DNA of 64,000 nucleotides, taken from positions 1-64,000 of the forward strand of contig JAFGRK010000018.1 of assembly GCA_016935175.1 (NCBI GenBank), read 5' to 3'. The translations under genes were made by a program, and so were the position numbers. The notes below the pieces were generated by a model. That model was not told the DNA's origin and searched no databases. It saw nothing but the letters and a program-made list of their open reading frames with translations. Below, in pieces: positions 9,667-19,493 of the stretch; the stretch's first letter is position 1; every line of letters begins with the position of its first letter. The DNA comes from Candidatus Woesearchaeota archaeon (GTDB taxonomy: Archaea > Nanobdellota > Nanobdellia > Woesearchaeales > SM23-78).

Positions 9667-11553
9667 TTGAAGACTTCAAAGAAACAAGGATACCATGAGC
9701 AGGAATCTTCTGGGGGTGCTTATGATGAAAGCAGGCATAATCCAGAGCATGAGCAAAGGCATGAGCACAAGCATAAGAGCCATGCAGAGCAAAAAGCGCA
9801 TAAGAAGCAAGAGAAGCTCAGGTCCAGCAGCCAGAAAATACCAGGAGCAACTTATCCCATAGTTTCTGGCATAATCATCGTCATATTACTGACCTTGGTA
9901 ATAATCTTGCTCCTCAGAAAGCCATTCTCTGACACAACAGGAGGAGACACCACTCCCACTTACACTGGCGAGAAAGCCAAGGTAGAGTTCTATGTGATGA
10001 GCCAATGCCCTTATGGGACACAGGTAGTTGATGCCATAGGGCCTGTCCTTGAAAACCTCGGGGAAGCAGTGGATTTCCACTTGGATTACATTGTGACTGA
10101 GACTTCTCCAGGCACTTTCCAGAGTTTGCACGGAGCCAAGGAAGTGGCAGGCAACACAGCCCAGCTATGCGCCATAAAGTACTATCCTGATAATTACGAA
10201 TACATGAAGCTTATCTTGTGCCAGAACAAGGATTATGCCAATGTTGACACTAACTGGGAAAGCTGCGCAAAGGAAAACAATATGGATGTTGAAAAACTAA
10301 GGGCATGCATAACAGGAGAGGAAGGCAAGACCCTTCTCAGGGAGTCAATGCAAAAAGCCCAGCTAAGGAATGCCAGGGGAAGCCCCACTATTTACTTTGA
10401 TGACCAAGCATACGGAGGAGCAAGGGATTCCTTAAGCTTCCAAAGAGCCATATGCAACTCAATAGAGCATGAGGCTTGCGAAGAAATGCCTAAATGCGCT
10501 ACTGATGCGGACTGCAAAGAGCAACCGGGCAAGGAAGGCACTTGCAATAACCCAGGAACACCAGAATCTTCCTGCACTTACACAGACCCTGTTGCTGTGG
10601 AGTTGATTATACTCACATCAGAGGACTGCACAGGATCAGCTTGTGACACAACCAGGATTGTGCAAGTGTTCCAGCAATTGTTCCTTGGGATAAAGCAAAG
10701 GACAGTTGATATTAGCAGTGAGGAAGGAAAAGCCTTGATTGAGAAGCACAACCTAGAAGTTGTGCCTGTATACATCACTGACAGTAATGTTGTTAAGACC
10801 AAGACATGGATAGCTCAGCCAGACCTTAAGTCAGCGTTTGAGCAGCTAAGCGATGGCAGCTATAGGCTGTTGGACGAGGTCACAGGAGCAACTTATTTTG
10901 TGAGCGAAGAAGCAAGGCAGGAATTCTATGATGTTTTAGGAATAAAGCTTGGGGATAACAAGCCACAAATAGACTTCTTTGTGATGAGCTACTGCCCTTA
11001 CGGCAACCAGATGGAAGAGGCAGTAGAGCCAGCTTACCAGCTGCTCAAGGACAAGGCAATCTTCAACCCAAGATATGTCATCTACAGCAACTATGGCGGC
11101 GGAGGGCCTGATTATTGCATCTCAAACGGCAACCTTTGCTCAATGCACGGCATACAAGAGCTTAACCAGAACGTTAGGGAAGCATGCGTCAACAAGTACA
11201 TGGGAATTGATAAATGGTTTGAGTTCGCACTGGCCATGAATGATGAGTGCAACTACCAGAACGCAGACACCTGCTGGGAAGCAGTGGCAAAGAAGCTAGG
11301 CCTTGACACTGACAAGATAAAGAAATGCCAGGAAGAAGAGGCTGTTGAGCTAATGACTGTCGATAAGGCTTTAGGTGACAAGCTCGGAGTGAGCGGAAGC
11401 CCAACTACTTTCATTGACGGAGAGAGTTATGGCGGAGGAAGGACTGGGGAAGCAATCAAGCAAGCCTTGTGCGCAGCCTTTGAAACCCAGCCAAGCGAGT
11501 GCAGCACTACCTTGGACGGCTCAGCCACAGCAGTGGCTTCAGGCAGCTGCTAA
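9667..11553 (+). CDS. Membrane-anchored multi-domain thioredoxin-fold protein with two CPYG motifs (GILT/DsbA-like)
   Basis: KVEFYVMSQCPYGTQ and QIDFFVMSYCPYGNQ, each with a downstream SPT(I/T) cis-Pro-like motif; one TM; His/Lys-rich N-terminus. Confidence 0.82.
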   Translation: MKTSKKQGYHEQESSGGAYDESRHNPEHEQRHEHKHKSHAEQKAHKKQEKLRSSSQKIPGATYPIVSGIIIVILLTLVIILLLRKPFSDTTGGDTTPTYTGEKAKVEFYVMSQCPYGTQVVDAIGPVLENLGEAVDFHLDYIVTETSPGTFQSLHGAKEVAGNTAQLCAIKYYPDNYEYMKLILCQNKDYANVDTNWESCAKENNMDVEKLRACITGEEGKTLLRESMQKAQLRNARGSPTIYFDDQAYGGARDSLSFQRAICNSIEHEACEEMPKCATDADCKEQPGKEGTCNNPGTPESSCTYTDPVAVELIILTSEDCTGSACDTTRIVQVFQQLFLGIKQRTVDISSEEGKALIEKHNLEVVPVYITDSNVVKTKTWIAQPDLKSAFEQLSDGSYRLLDEVTGATYFVSEEARQEFYDVLGIKLGDNKPQIDFFVMSYCPYGNQMEEAVEPAYQLLKDKAIFNPRYVIYSNYGGGGPDYCISNGNLCSMHGIQELNQNVREACVNKYMGIDKWFEFALAMNDECNYQNADTCWEAVAKKLGLDTDKIKKCQEEEAVELMTVDKALGDKLGVSGSPTTFIDGESYGGGRTGEAIKQALCAAFETQPSECSTTLDGSATAVASGSC

Positions 11554-11647
11554 GAAAAAATTATTTATCTTTTTACTTTTTCTTCTCTTTTTTAAAATCC
11601 CTGGCTTATTAAGAACATTTTTATAGTTATCCTTTCAACCAAGGTGC

Positions 11648-12292
11648 ATGATTATTCGTCAATATGAGCCTGCTGATAGGCAGAGCATTGAGGAAATTCA
11701 GTTCAATACCTATTTTCTTGGCAAGTCAATGAGTAAGTTTGTTAGCAACAGAAAGCCTTTTTCAGCAGAATTAGCACGTTATTTTGAAGAATCAGAAAGC
11801 ATTTTTGTAGCAGAGGATAAAGGCAGAATCGTCGGGTACTTAATTGGCTGTCTTGATGATTCCAAGCATAATAAAAGACTATCTTATGCGAATTTTGTTT
11901 TGAGTAACTTCACCAAAAGTCTTTTTTTTTCTAAACAAGATAGGGCTTATTGGGCCAGCAGATTTGCTTTCTTGTTTAATATCTTGATTGGTAAATCTGG
12001 TGAATTAAAAATGAAAACCCCGGCAAATGCAGGACACTTGCACATCAATCTATTGCCTTCCTCTAGAGGGAAAGGAGCAGGCTCAAAGCTTTTACAGGCT
12101 TTTTTTCGCTACGCAAAAAAGAAAGGTATTAAAGTTGTTCACGCAGACTCATTTGAGACCAGGCTAAACCCCAATAAGAGTTTTTGGATTAAGAACGGAT
12201 TTAAGCCATATTCAAGGATTAGGACTCTATCGTGGAAAAAGCAGCTTCCGAAAGAGGAAATCTATTACGTTTGCTATGTGAAGGCACTTTAA
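11648..12292 (+). CDS. GNAT family N-acetyltransferase
   Basis: LHINLLPSSRGKGAGSKLL acetyl-CoA binding motif. Confidence 0.85.
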   Translation: MIIRQYEPADRQSIEEIQFNTYFLGKSMSKFVSNRKPFSAELARYFEESESIFVAEDKGRIVGYLIGCLDDSKHNKRLSYANFVLSNFTKSLFFSKQDRAYWASRFAFLFNILIGKSGELKMKTPANAGHLHINLLPSSRGKGAGSKLLQAFFRYAKKKGIKVVHADSFETRLNPNKSFWIKNGFKPYSRIRTLSWKKQLPKEEIYYVCYVKAL

Positions 12293-12297
12293 TTAAG

Positions 12298-12864
12298 TCA
12301 TTTCAGAACAGCTTCTTTAGCCTTTATTATACCAACAGCTATTGTGCCTCCCGCCAGGGCAGTCACTAATTGAAGAATCCCCATTGTTGTCAGAAAGATA
12401 GTCGGCAGGACTGCTAGCTTGACCAATATAAGCGCTGATGTGAATAAGAAGGCTGTCTTGATGGCAGCTGGCAAGATAGGCATCACAACATTTGCTACTT
12501 GATTCTTTTTCTCAAGCTTCCTTCGCATCAAGTACTTGAAGCCATAAGCAAATAACGCGTTGCTTAGCCAGATGAAAGGTATCATATATATGAGGAGCAT
12601 GGTGAATGGCCCAAATATCAATCCTCGAGCAAGCACTCCTAGGCTTGGTAGCAGGATAATCGGCAGTAGCTTGTGGCCTTTAAGGTAAGTAGCCCCAAGT
12701 ATAAGTGCAGCATTAACTGCTATGCCTACTGCTAGCTGAGGATGGCCTATCAAGAAAGTCACAAAGAAGGATACTAATGAATATGCAATCATCTGAAGGT
12801 TCTCTTCAAGGGCAGTTGTGTCAAATATGCTTTCAAAGTAGGTCTTTTTTATTGTTTCGTACAT
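12298..12864 (-). CDS. Multi-TM membrane protein, unknown function
   Basis: ORF with several hydrophobic helices. Confidence 0.65.
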   Translation of the reverse strand: MYETIKKTYFESIFDTTALEENLQMIAYSLVSFFVTFLIGHPQLAVGIAVNAALILGATYLKGHKLLPIILLPSLGVLARGLIFGPFTMLLIYMIPFIWLSNALFAYGFKYLMRRKLEKKNQVANVVMPILPAAIKTAFLFTSALILVKLAVLPTIFLTTMGILQLVTALAGGTIAVGIIKAKEAVLK

Positions 12865-12913
12865 TTTCTTTTCACCAAGTTTTTCTTTTTACCAACTCAT
12901 TTATGCAGCTTTT

Positions 12914-14668
12914 TCATTTATACGGCTTTTTTGAATATGATGTGTGAAGCAGTTTGTGCGCTCTTTCCCCGCCAAACTCCCCTAGGTACTCTGCGTATAT
13001 TTTCAGTGCTGAGGGGTTTTCATGGGACTTCCTGAATTTTTTTCTTTTATCTTCCTTGTTGATGGCATCCATGCGTTTTAGCAAGATTTCCTTGTTAGTC
13101 GGCCTTGGCTGCCCTCCGCCTCCAATGCATCCTCCATAGCAAGCCATTATCTCAATGAAGTGATAAGGGCTCTTGCCTTGTTTTATCTGCTCAAGAAGCT
13201 TTCTTGCCTCCCCAAGGGTGTGGACAACGCAAATCCTAACCTCTTTGCCAGCAAGTGTCAGGGTGGCTTCTTTCATAGTCTCCATGCCCCTAATGCCTTT
13301 GTATTCGATCTTCTCAAGGGATTTGCCTTCTAGCCAGTCAGCTGCTGTCCTTAATGCTGCTTCCATCACTCCTCCGCTCCTGCCAAAGATCACTCCTGCG
13401 CCTGTGCTCTCTCCTAGTGGGTTGTCAAATTCAGAGTCTGGCAGTTTCTCAAAGTCTATGTTCATCTGCTTTATTAGCTTGCCAAGCTCCACAGTTGTGA
13501 GCACATAGTCTGCTTCTTTAACAAATTCAGGCCTTTGTATCTCGTATTTCTTTGCAGTGCAGGGCATGATGTCAACCAAGATTATGTCTTCTGGTTTCTT
13601 GCCTATATTCTCAGCATAATAAGTTTTTATGAGAGACGCGAGTATGGCCTGCGGGCTCCTACAAGTGGACATGTGGTTTAGCTCTTCAAAGAAGAACTGC
13701 TCCCCGAACTTGATCCATGCAGGGCAGCAAGTAGTTATGAGCGGCAAGTCCCTGTTCTCCTTGAATCTCTTGATGAACTCAGTTGCTTCCTCGATTATCG
13801 TGATATCAGCTCCTAGGTCTGTGTCAAATACCTTCTCAAACCCAATCTTTCTTAGGGCGCTTACCATCTTGCCAGTCACATTAGTGCCTGGTTCCATGCC
13901 AAAGCATTCCCCAAGGGTTGCCCTGATAGAAGGTGCTGTCTGGGCTATTAGCATCTTGCCAGAGTTCAATGCATCAATGACGTGCTGCACCCCTGGCTTC
14001 TCAGATAAGGCTCCTGTCGGGCACACAATCACGCATTGGCCGCAGTTCACGCAAGCGCTCTTATCCATGGGATAGTCCAGTGCAGGGGTGATTATTGTGT
14101 CAAAGCCTCGCTTCTGGAAGCCTATGGCATGCACTGTCTGCACATCATTGCACATCCTAACGCACCTTCCGCAAAGAATGCACCTATTATCATTCCTAAC
14201 AATAGACACGCTTGAATCATCAACAGGCACATCGCGCTTCACTCCTGTGAACCTGCTCTGCTCTATCATGAGCTCTGAAGCATACCTTTGAAGCTTGCAA
14301 TTCAGGTTGCTAGGGCAGGTAGGGCAGTTAAGGTCATGGTTTGCTAGGAGCAGCTCAAGGTTAATCCTTCTTGCTTCAAGCAGCCTAGGTGTGTGGGTGT
14401 AGACTTTCATTCCTTCAGCTGGCTTAGTGCTGCAGGAAGTGGTTATTATGCGGTTGCCCCTCATCTCCACTTCTACAACGCACAGCCTGCAAGCAGCAGT
14501 CCTCTCAAGCCTTTCATGCATGCAGAAATGGGGTATCTTGATGCCATGCTCATCTGCTATATCAATAAGGTAATTATTAGGATCAACCATTATCTCTTCG
14601 TCGTTCAGGAATATCTTGACTTTCTGGACAACCGGGTTCACTGTTTGTTCTTTCTTTTTCCTTGGCAT
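12914..14668 (-). CDS. hydA: [FeFe]-hydrogenase catalytic subunit (HydA-type, with 2Fe-2S, His-ligated and 2x4Fe-4S N-terminal domains)
   Basis: H-cluster motifs ITTCCPAW, IMPCTAKKYE, MACYGGCIGGGGQP; CILCGRCVRMC and CVNCGQCVIVCP. Confidence 0.95.
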   Translation of the reverse strand: MPRKKKEQTVNPVVQKVKIFLNDEEIMVDPNNYLIDIADEHGIKIPHFCMHERLERTAACRLCVVEVEMRGNRIITTSCSTKPAEGMKVYTHTPRLLEARRINLELLLANHDLNCPTCPSNLNCKLQRYASELMIEQSRFTGVKRDVPVDDSSVSIVRNDNRCILCGRCVRMCNDVQTVHAIGFQKRGFDTIITPALDYPMDKSACVNCGQCVIVCPTGALSEKPGVQHVIDALNSGKMLIAQTAPSIRATLGECFGMEPGTNVTGKMVSALRKIGFEKVFDTDLGADITIIEEATEFIKRFKENRDLPLITTCCPAWIKFGEQFFFEELNHMSTCRSPQAILASLIKTYYAENIGKKPEDIILVDIMPCTAKKYEIQRPEFVKEADYVLTTVELGKLIKQMNIDFEKLPDSEFDNPLGESTGAGVIFGRSGGVMEAALRTAADWLEGKSLEKIEYKGIRGMETMKEATLTLAGKEVRICVVHTLGEARKLLEQIKQGKSPYHFIEIMACYGGCIGGGGQPRPTNKEILLKRMDAINKEDKRKKFRKSHENPSALKIYAEYLGEFGGERAHKLLHTSYSKKPYK

Positions 14669-14715
14669 CTTAGTTTATGCTCTCTTTTTGCTTTATGCTC
14701 TTTTTTGCTCTTTTC

Positions 14716-16506
14716 TCATTTCCTGTCTATTGCGTTAAACGCGCAAATATCATAACAATTGCCGCACTTGATGCATTTGGCTTGCTCAATCACATGCCTT
14801 TCCTTAATCCTTCCAGTAATAGCATTTGTAGGGCAAACCCTGGCGCAAGCGCCACAGCCAGTGCATTTCTCATTTATTATGTATTTCAATAGCTCAATAC
14901 ATACCTTGCTCGGGCATCTTTTCTCCTTGATATGAGCATCGTACTCCTCTGGGAACTTAGCAATAGTAGATAAGACTGGATTTGGGGCTGTCTTTCCAAG
15001 ATTGCAGAGTGAGTTATCCCTTATGTACTCTGCCAGGAGCTTTAGCTTTTTTATGTCCTGCTCAGTCCCAAGCCCTTTGGTTATCCTGTCAAGAATCTCA
15101 TTCATCCTAGTGTTGCCTTCCCTGCAAGGAGTGCACTTGCCGCAGCTCTCGCTCCTGGTAAAAGCTGTGAAGTATTTGGCAACATTGACCATGCATGACT
15201 CATCATTGATGACAACCATGCCTCCGCTGCCCATTATGGCGCCTGCGTTTTGCAATGGCTCATAATCAAGCGGCAGGTCAAGATCTGCCTCTGTCAAGCA
15301 TCCTCCTGATGGGCCTCCTATCTGGACAGCCTTGAAATTGGTGCCTTCAACAGGGCCTCCGCCTGCATCAAATATTATTTCCCTGAGCTTGGTTCCCATG
15401 GGAACTTCTACTATGCCTGTCCTTTTAACTTTCCCAGTCAAGCATATGTCCTTTGTTCCCTTGGTCTTCTCAGTGCCTATCTTGATGTACTCATCTACAC
15501 CCATTGCCAGAATCTTGGATATATTGGCTAGTGTGCCTACATTGTTGATGTTAGTGGGACAATCATACACTCCTTTATCTGCAGGGTAGGGCGGCCTGAA
15601 CCTTGGGTGGCCTCGCTTTCCCATGACTGAGGCTATGAGAGCTGTTTCTTCTCCACAAACAAAAGCCCCGGCACCTTTCTTTAAGATGATGTCAAAGTCA
15701 AAGCCTTCAACTCCCAGGATGCTCTTTCCAAGCAAGCCTTTATCCTTTAGCATTACCAGTGCTTTTTCAATAGTCTTGATAGCCAAGGGGTATTCTGTCC
15801 TGGTGTAGATTATGCCTTCTTTGGCTCCTGTGGCATAACTCGCGATAATCATTCCTTCGATGATAGAAAATGGATCGCTTTCCATCACTGTCCTGTTCAT
15901 GAAAGCACCAGGATCTCCTTCATCCCCATTGCACACAATAAACTTCCTTCCTTGCTTTGCAGCTAGGAAACCCCATTTCATGCCTGTAAGGAATCCTGCC
16001 CCTCCCCTGCCTCTGAGCTTTGACCTCTTGACTTCTTCAATCAGCTGGGAAGGCTGGAGCTTAAGAGCGTTGGCAAGGCCGGTAAAGCCCCCATTAGCTG
16101 CGTATTGTTCTAGGCTCAAGCCGTTGATAAAGCCGCAGTTCTTCATTACAATCCTTAGTTGCTTCTTGTAGAACTCAATATCCTCAAGCTTGTGGCCTAG
16201 GAGCATTTCCTCGCATACTTGGCTATTGCGGATGCTTTCAATCAGCTTGTCTGCCTTGTCCTCGGTTACATAGCCATAGATGCTTAGCAAGCCGTTCTGC
16301 TTTACCGTGACTATTGGCTCTGCATAGCAGCTTCCTGCGCAGCCCACCCCCTCAACAAGAAGGCTTAGGCCAGCAGTCTTGAGCTTTTCAAGGGTCTTGT
16401 CTGCTCCTGCGCTTATGCCGCAAGTAGCTACGCCAACAGTAATCCTGTCCTGCTCAAGCTCTTTTTTGCCTTTTTCAACATCCAGGATTTCGCTTATCTG
16501 CTTCAT
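14716..16506 (-). CDS. hydB: Hydrogenase flavoprotein subunit, NuoF-like (HydB)
   Basis: GRGGAGFLTGMKW, VCNGDEGDPGAFMNR, ESCGKCTPCREGNTRM; C-terminal 2x4Fe-4S; N-terminal thioredoxin-like 2Fe-2S. Confidence 0.94.
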   Translation of the reverse strand: MKQISEILDVEKGKKELEQDRITVGVATCGISAGADKTLEKLKTAGLSLLVEGVGCAGSCYAEPIVTVKQNGLLSIYGYVTEDKADKLIESIRNSQVCEEMLLGHKLEDIEFYKKQLRIVMKNCGFINGLSLEQYAANGGFTGLANALKLQPSQLIEEVKRSKLRGRGGAGFLTGMKWGFLAAKQGRKFIVCNGDEGDPGAFMNRTVMESDPFSIIEGMIIASYATGAKEGIIYTRTEYPLAIKTIEKALVMLKDKGLLGKSILGVEGFDFDIILKKGAGAFVCGEETALIASVMGKRGHPRFRPPYPADKGVYDCPTNINNVGTLANISKILAMGVDEYIKIGTEKTKGTKDICLTGKVKRTGIVEVPMGTKLREIIFDAGGGPVEGTNFKAVQIGGPSGGCLTEADLDLPLDYEPLQNAGAIMGSGGMVVINDESCMVNVAKYFTAFTRSESCGKCTPCREGNTRMNEILDRITKGLGTEQDIKKLKLLAEYIRDNSLCNLGKTAPNPVLSTIAKFPEEYDAHIKEKRCPSKVCIELLKYIINEKCTGCGACARVCPTNAITGRIKERHVIEQAKCIKCGNCYDICAFNAIDRK

Positions 16507-16563
16507 AGGCTTTATACTCTTATTTGTTTCATTTCAATTTGCTTTAATTTGTTTCATTTCGCC

Positions 16564-17022
16564 TTATTTTAGCTCTGACAATATCTTATCTATCTTTTCC
16601 TCAGTAAGATTACCATACACTTTCTCATTAATCATCATAGCTGGCGCCTTGGCGCAAGCTCCTATGCAGTTCACAGGCACAAGGCTGAACTTGCCGTCAG
16701 GAGTTACTCCCCCAGCCTTTATGCCAAGTTTCTTTTCAAAATAGGTCAGGAGCTTGTCTGAGCGGAAAATGTGGCAGGCAGTGCCCCTGCAAATCTGGAT
16801 ATGGTATTTTCCTCTTGGTGTGAGCCTGAATGAAGAGTAGAATGTAGCAACCCCAGACACAGTCACAAAAGGCACATTGAGCTTTTTTGCCGCTCGCTCA
16901 AGCATTTCCTCAGAAAGGTAGCCAAATTCCTCTTGAAGGTCTTCGAGCACAGGGATTAAGTCTTCTTTTGTGCTATACTTCTTAAGAATCCTCTCAACCT
17001 CTTCCCACTCTGCCATTTTCAT
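16564..17022 (-). CDS. hydC: Hydrogenase 2Fe-2S subunit, NuoE-like (HydC)
   Basis: CRGTACHIFRSDKLL ... NCIGACAKAPAMMIN. Confidence 0.93.
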   Translation of the reverse strand: MKMAEWEEVERILKKYSTKEDLIPVLEDLQEEFGYLSEEMLERAAKKLNVPFVTVSGVATFYSSFRLTPRGKYHIQICRGTACHIFRSDKLLTYFEKKLGIKAGGVTPDGKFSLVPVNCIGACAKAPAMMINEKVYGNLTEEKIDKILSELK

Positions 17023-17175
17023 AAATAATATCAGTGATGATGTTTTTAAATCTTATGGTAAGGCTTTATTTAAGTGCTATAAACAGTTAACTTTTAATAA
17101 TGCAAAAATTTTAATAATCAAATCATACTCATAAGCAGCATCCTAGCATAATATGCTCATTAAGAGGTGAATCAC

Positions 17176-18162
17176 ATGAAACTAGCGTTTCTTGAGAATA
17201 TAAGGAAGAAAGCAAAGGCTAATCCAAAGGCTATTGTTTATCCTGAAGGAACAGAGGGGAGGGTTCTTAAGGCTGCTGACAAAGTGGCTAAGCAGGCGTT
17301 TGCCAAGGTAATTATCCTCGGGGATGAAGCTAGCATCATGGAGCAGGCCAAGAAGCTGAAGCTAAAGCTTAAGGGAGTTCTCATAATCAATCCTGGTAAG
17401 TATGAGCGCTTCGAAGAGATGGCTAATGCTTTTTATGAGCTAAGAAAGCACAAGGGTATAACTCTTGAGCAGGCGCGAGAGATTGTGAAGAAGACTAACT
17501 ACTTCGGCACCATGCTGGTGCAGATGGGAGAAGCAGACGGGCTTGTCAGTGGAAGCACTCACTCAACAGCAGACACTGTAAGGCCTGCTTTGGAGATTAT
17601 CAAGACTCATGAGAAATCCCATAAGGTATCAAGCTTCTTTTTCATGGTTATGGGTGGCAAGCCAATGCTATTTGCTGATTGCGCAATAATTATTGACCCT
17701 GATGCCAAGGACCTTGCTGGCATAGCCATTGACACAGCTAAGAGCGCTAAGGCTTTTGGGATAGAGCCAAGAGTAGCCATGCTCTCATTCTCAACCAAAG
17801 GCTCAGCAACTCATCCCAGTGTTGACAAGGTAAAAGAGGCTGTGGCTATTGCAAAGGGCACTATGCCAGAGCTGATTATTGACGGCGAGATGCAGGTGGA
17901 TGCTGCACTTGTTCCTGATGTGTGCATAAAGAAATGCCCTGATTGCATGATAAAAGGGGATGCTAACGTGCTCATATTCCCAGACCTTAACTCAGGCAAC
18001 ATTGCTTACAAGCTAGTGGAGAGGCTTGCCAAGGCAAGCGCAGTAGGACCTATACTGCAAGGGCTTAGGAAGCCTGTGAATGACCTTTCCAGGGGCTGCA
18101 GCGTTGATGATATAGTTGATGTGACAGCCATAACTGTGGTCGAGGCCCAGAACCGCCAGTGA
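17176..18162 (+). CDS. pta: Phosphate acetyltransferase
   Basis: PTA/PTB family: GEADGLVSGSTHSTADTVRPAL, QVDAALVPDV, FPDLNSGNIAYKLVERL; SD AGAGGTGA upstream of ATG 17176 (ORF opens at 17167). Confidence 0.93.
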   Translation: MKLAFLENIRKKAKANPKAIVYPEGTEGRVLKAADKVAKQAFAKVIILGDEASIMEQAKKLKLKLKGVLIINPGKYERFEEMANAFYELRKHKGITLEQAREIVKKTNYFGTMLVQMGEADGLVSGSTHSTADTVRPALEIIKTHEKSHKVSSFFFMVMGGKPMLFADCAIIIDPDAKDLAGIAIDTAKSAKAFGIEPRVAMLSFSTKGSATHPSVDKVKEAVAIAKGTMPELIIDGEMQVDAALVPDVCIKKCPDCMIKGDANVLIFPDLNSGNIAYKLVERLAKASAVGPILQGLRKPVNDLSRGCSVDDIVDVTAITVVEAQNRQ

Positions 18163-18203
18163 ATCGTTTTGTAGTTTCATCAAATCAAAAAAGAGGTGCA
18201 TGA

Positions 18204-19463
18204 GTGAATATTTTAGTGCTTAATTCAGGAAGCAGCTCTTTGAAGTACAAGTTCTTTGACATGGCTACAGAGAAAGCCTTGCTCTCAGGCCATATAGATG
18301 GCATAGGGCTTGAAAGGTGCCTTGTTAAGATGAGTATGGATGGTAGGAAAGAAGAGAGCAAAGCCCTGGTCAAGGACCATGTAGATGCAATAATTCTCGC
18401 CCTTAAGTCATTGAAAGACAAGCAAGTCATTGGCAGCTATGCAGACATCCATGCCATAGGCCACAGGGTGGTGCACGGGGGAGAAAAATACGAGCAGCCA
18501 ACATTGATTGACGAAAAGGTGATAAGGGCAATAAAGCAGTTGTTTGAGCTAGCGCCCCTTCACAACCCCCCTAATCTTGCAGGAATACTGGCTTGCAGGA
18601 AAATACTTCCCTCTGCCCCTCAAGTAGCTGTTTTTGACACAGCATTCCACCAGAGCATGCCTCCAGAAGCCTATCTTTATGGCTTGCCATATGAGCTTTA
18701 TGAGAAGCACAGGATAAGGAAGTATGGCTTCCACGGCACAAGCCACAAATACCTTTCTGAGCAGGCTGCTAAGCTGCTGGGCAAGAAAGAGGTAAAAGTA
18801 ATCACTTGCCACCTTGGGAATGGCTCATCCATCACAGCCATCAAGGACGGAAAGTCCATCAATACTTCCATGGGATTTACGCCAATGGATGGCTTGATAA
18901 TGGGCACAAGGACAGGAAGCATAGACCCTCAGATACCTGTCTTCCTGCTCAAGCATAAGCAGTATTCATTGGCAGATATGCAGGAAATATTCAACAAAAA
19001 ATCAGGGTTGTTTGGGATTTCAGGATTGACCCATGACGTTAGGGACTTGTGGAAAGCCAGTGTCAAGGGAAACTCAAGGGCTAAGCTGGCATTGTCATTG
19101 TTCTGCCACAGGGCAGCATTTTTCATTGGAGGGTATATTGCGCTCCTGGGAGGAATTGATGCTTTGGTGTTCTCAGCAGGCATAGGGGAGAATGCCTGGC
19201 ATATTAGGAGGCGAATATGCAAGTACCTTGAGCCGTTAGGCGTAGAGATTGATACAGGCCTTAACAGGAAGAACAATTCATTAATCATCTCCAAGCCTAG
19301 CTCTAAGGCAAAGATATTCGTCATCCCGACTAATGAGGAGCTTCAGATAGCCAGGGAGACAAAACAGCTGATTCTCGAGGCAAAGCCCTTGATCAAGGAT
19401 GCGAGGAGTTCTAGCAAGAGGCTTAAAGAGCTAATCAAGGAAAGAAATGAGGCTAAAAATTAG
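18204..19463 (+). CDS. ackA: Acetate kinase
   Basis: LVLNSGSSSLKYK, HRVVHGGE, FDTAFHQSMP, KYGFHGTSHKY, HLGNGSS motifs; GTG start. Confidence 0.96.
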   Translation: MNILVLNSGSSSLKYKFFDMATEKALLSGHIDGIGLERCLVKMSMDGRKEESKALVKDHVDAIILALKSLKDKQVIGSYADIHAIGHRVVHGGEKYEQPTLIDEKVIRAIKQLFELAPLHNPPNLAGILACRKILPSAPQVAVFDTAFHQSMPPEAYLYGLPYELYEKHRIRKYGFHGTSHKYLSEQAAKLLGKKEVKVITCHLGNGSSITAIKDGKSINTSMGFTPMDGLIMGTRTGSIDPQIPVFLLKHKQYSLADMQEIFNKKSGLFGISGLTHDVRDLWKASVKGNSRAKLALSLFCHRAAFFIGGYIALLGGIDALVFSAGIGENAWHIRRRICKYLEPLGVEIDTGLNRKNNSLIISKPSSKAKIFVIPTNEELQIARETKQLILEAKPLIKDARSSSKRLKELIKERNEAKN

Positions 19464-19493
19464 CCCTGGGTTGATATGTGGCTTAATATCTTT

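Noticed and set aside
12954-16744. Many plus-strand ORFs over hydA/hydB/hydC
   Set aside because: Antisense shadows; minus-strand products have complete hydrogenase signatures.
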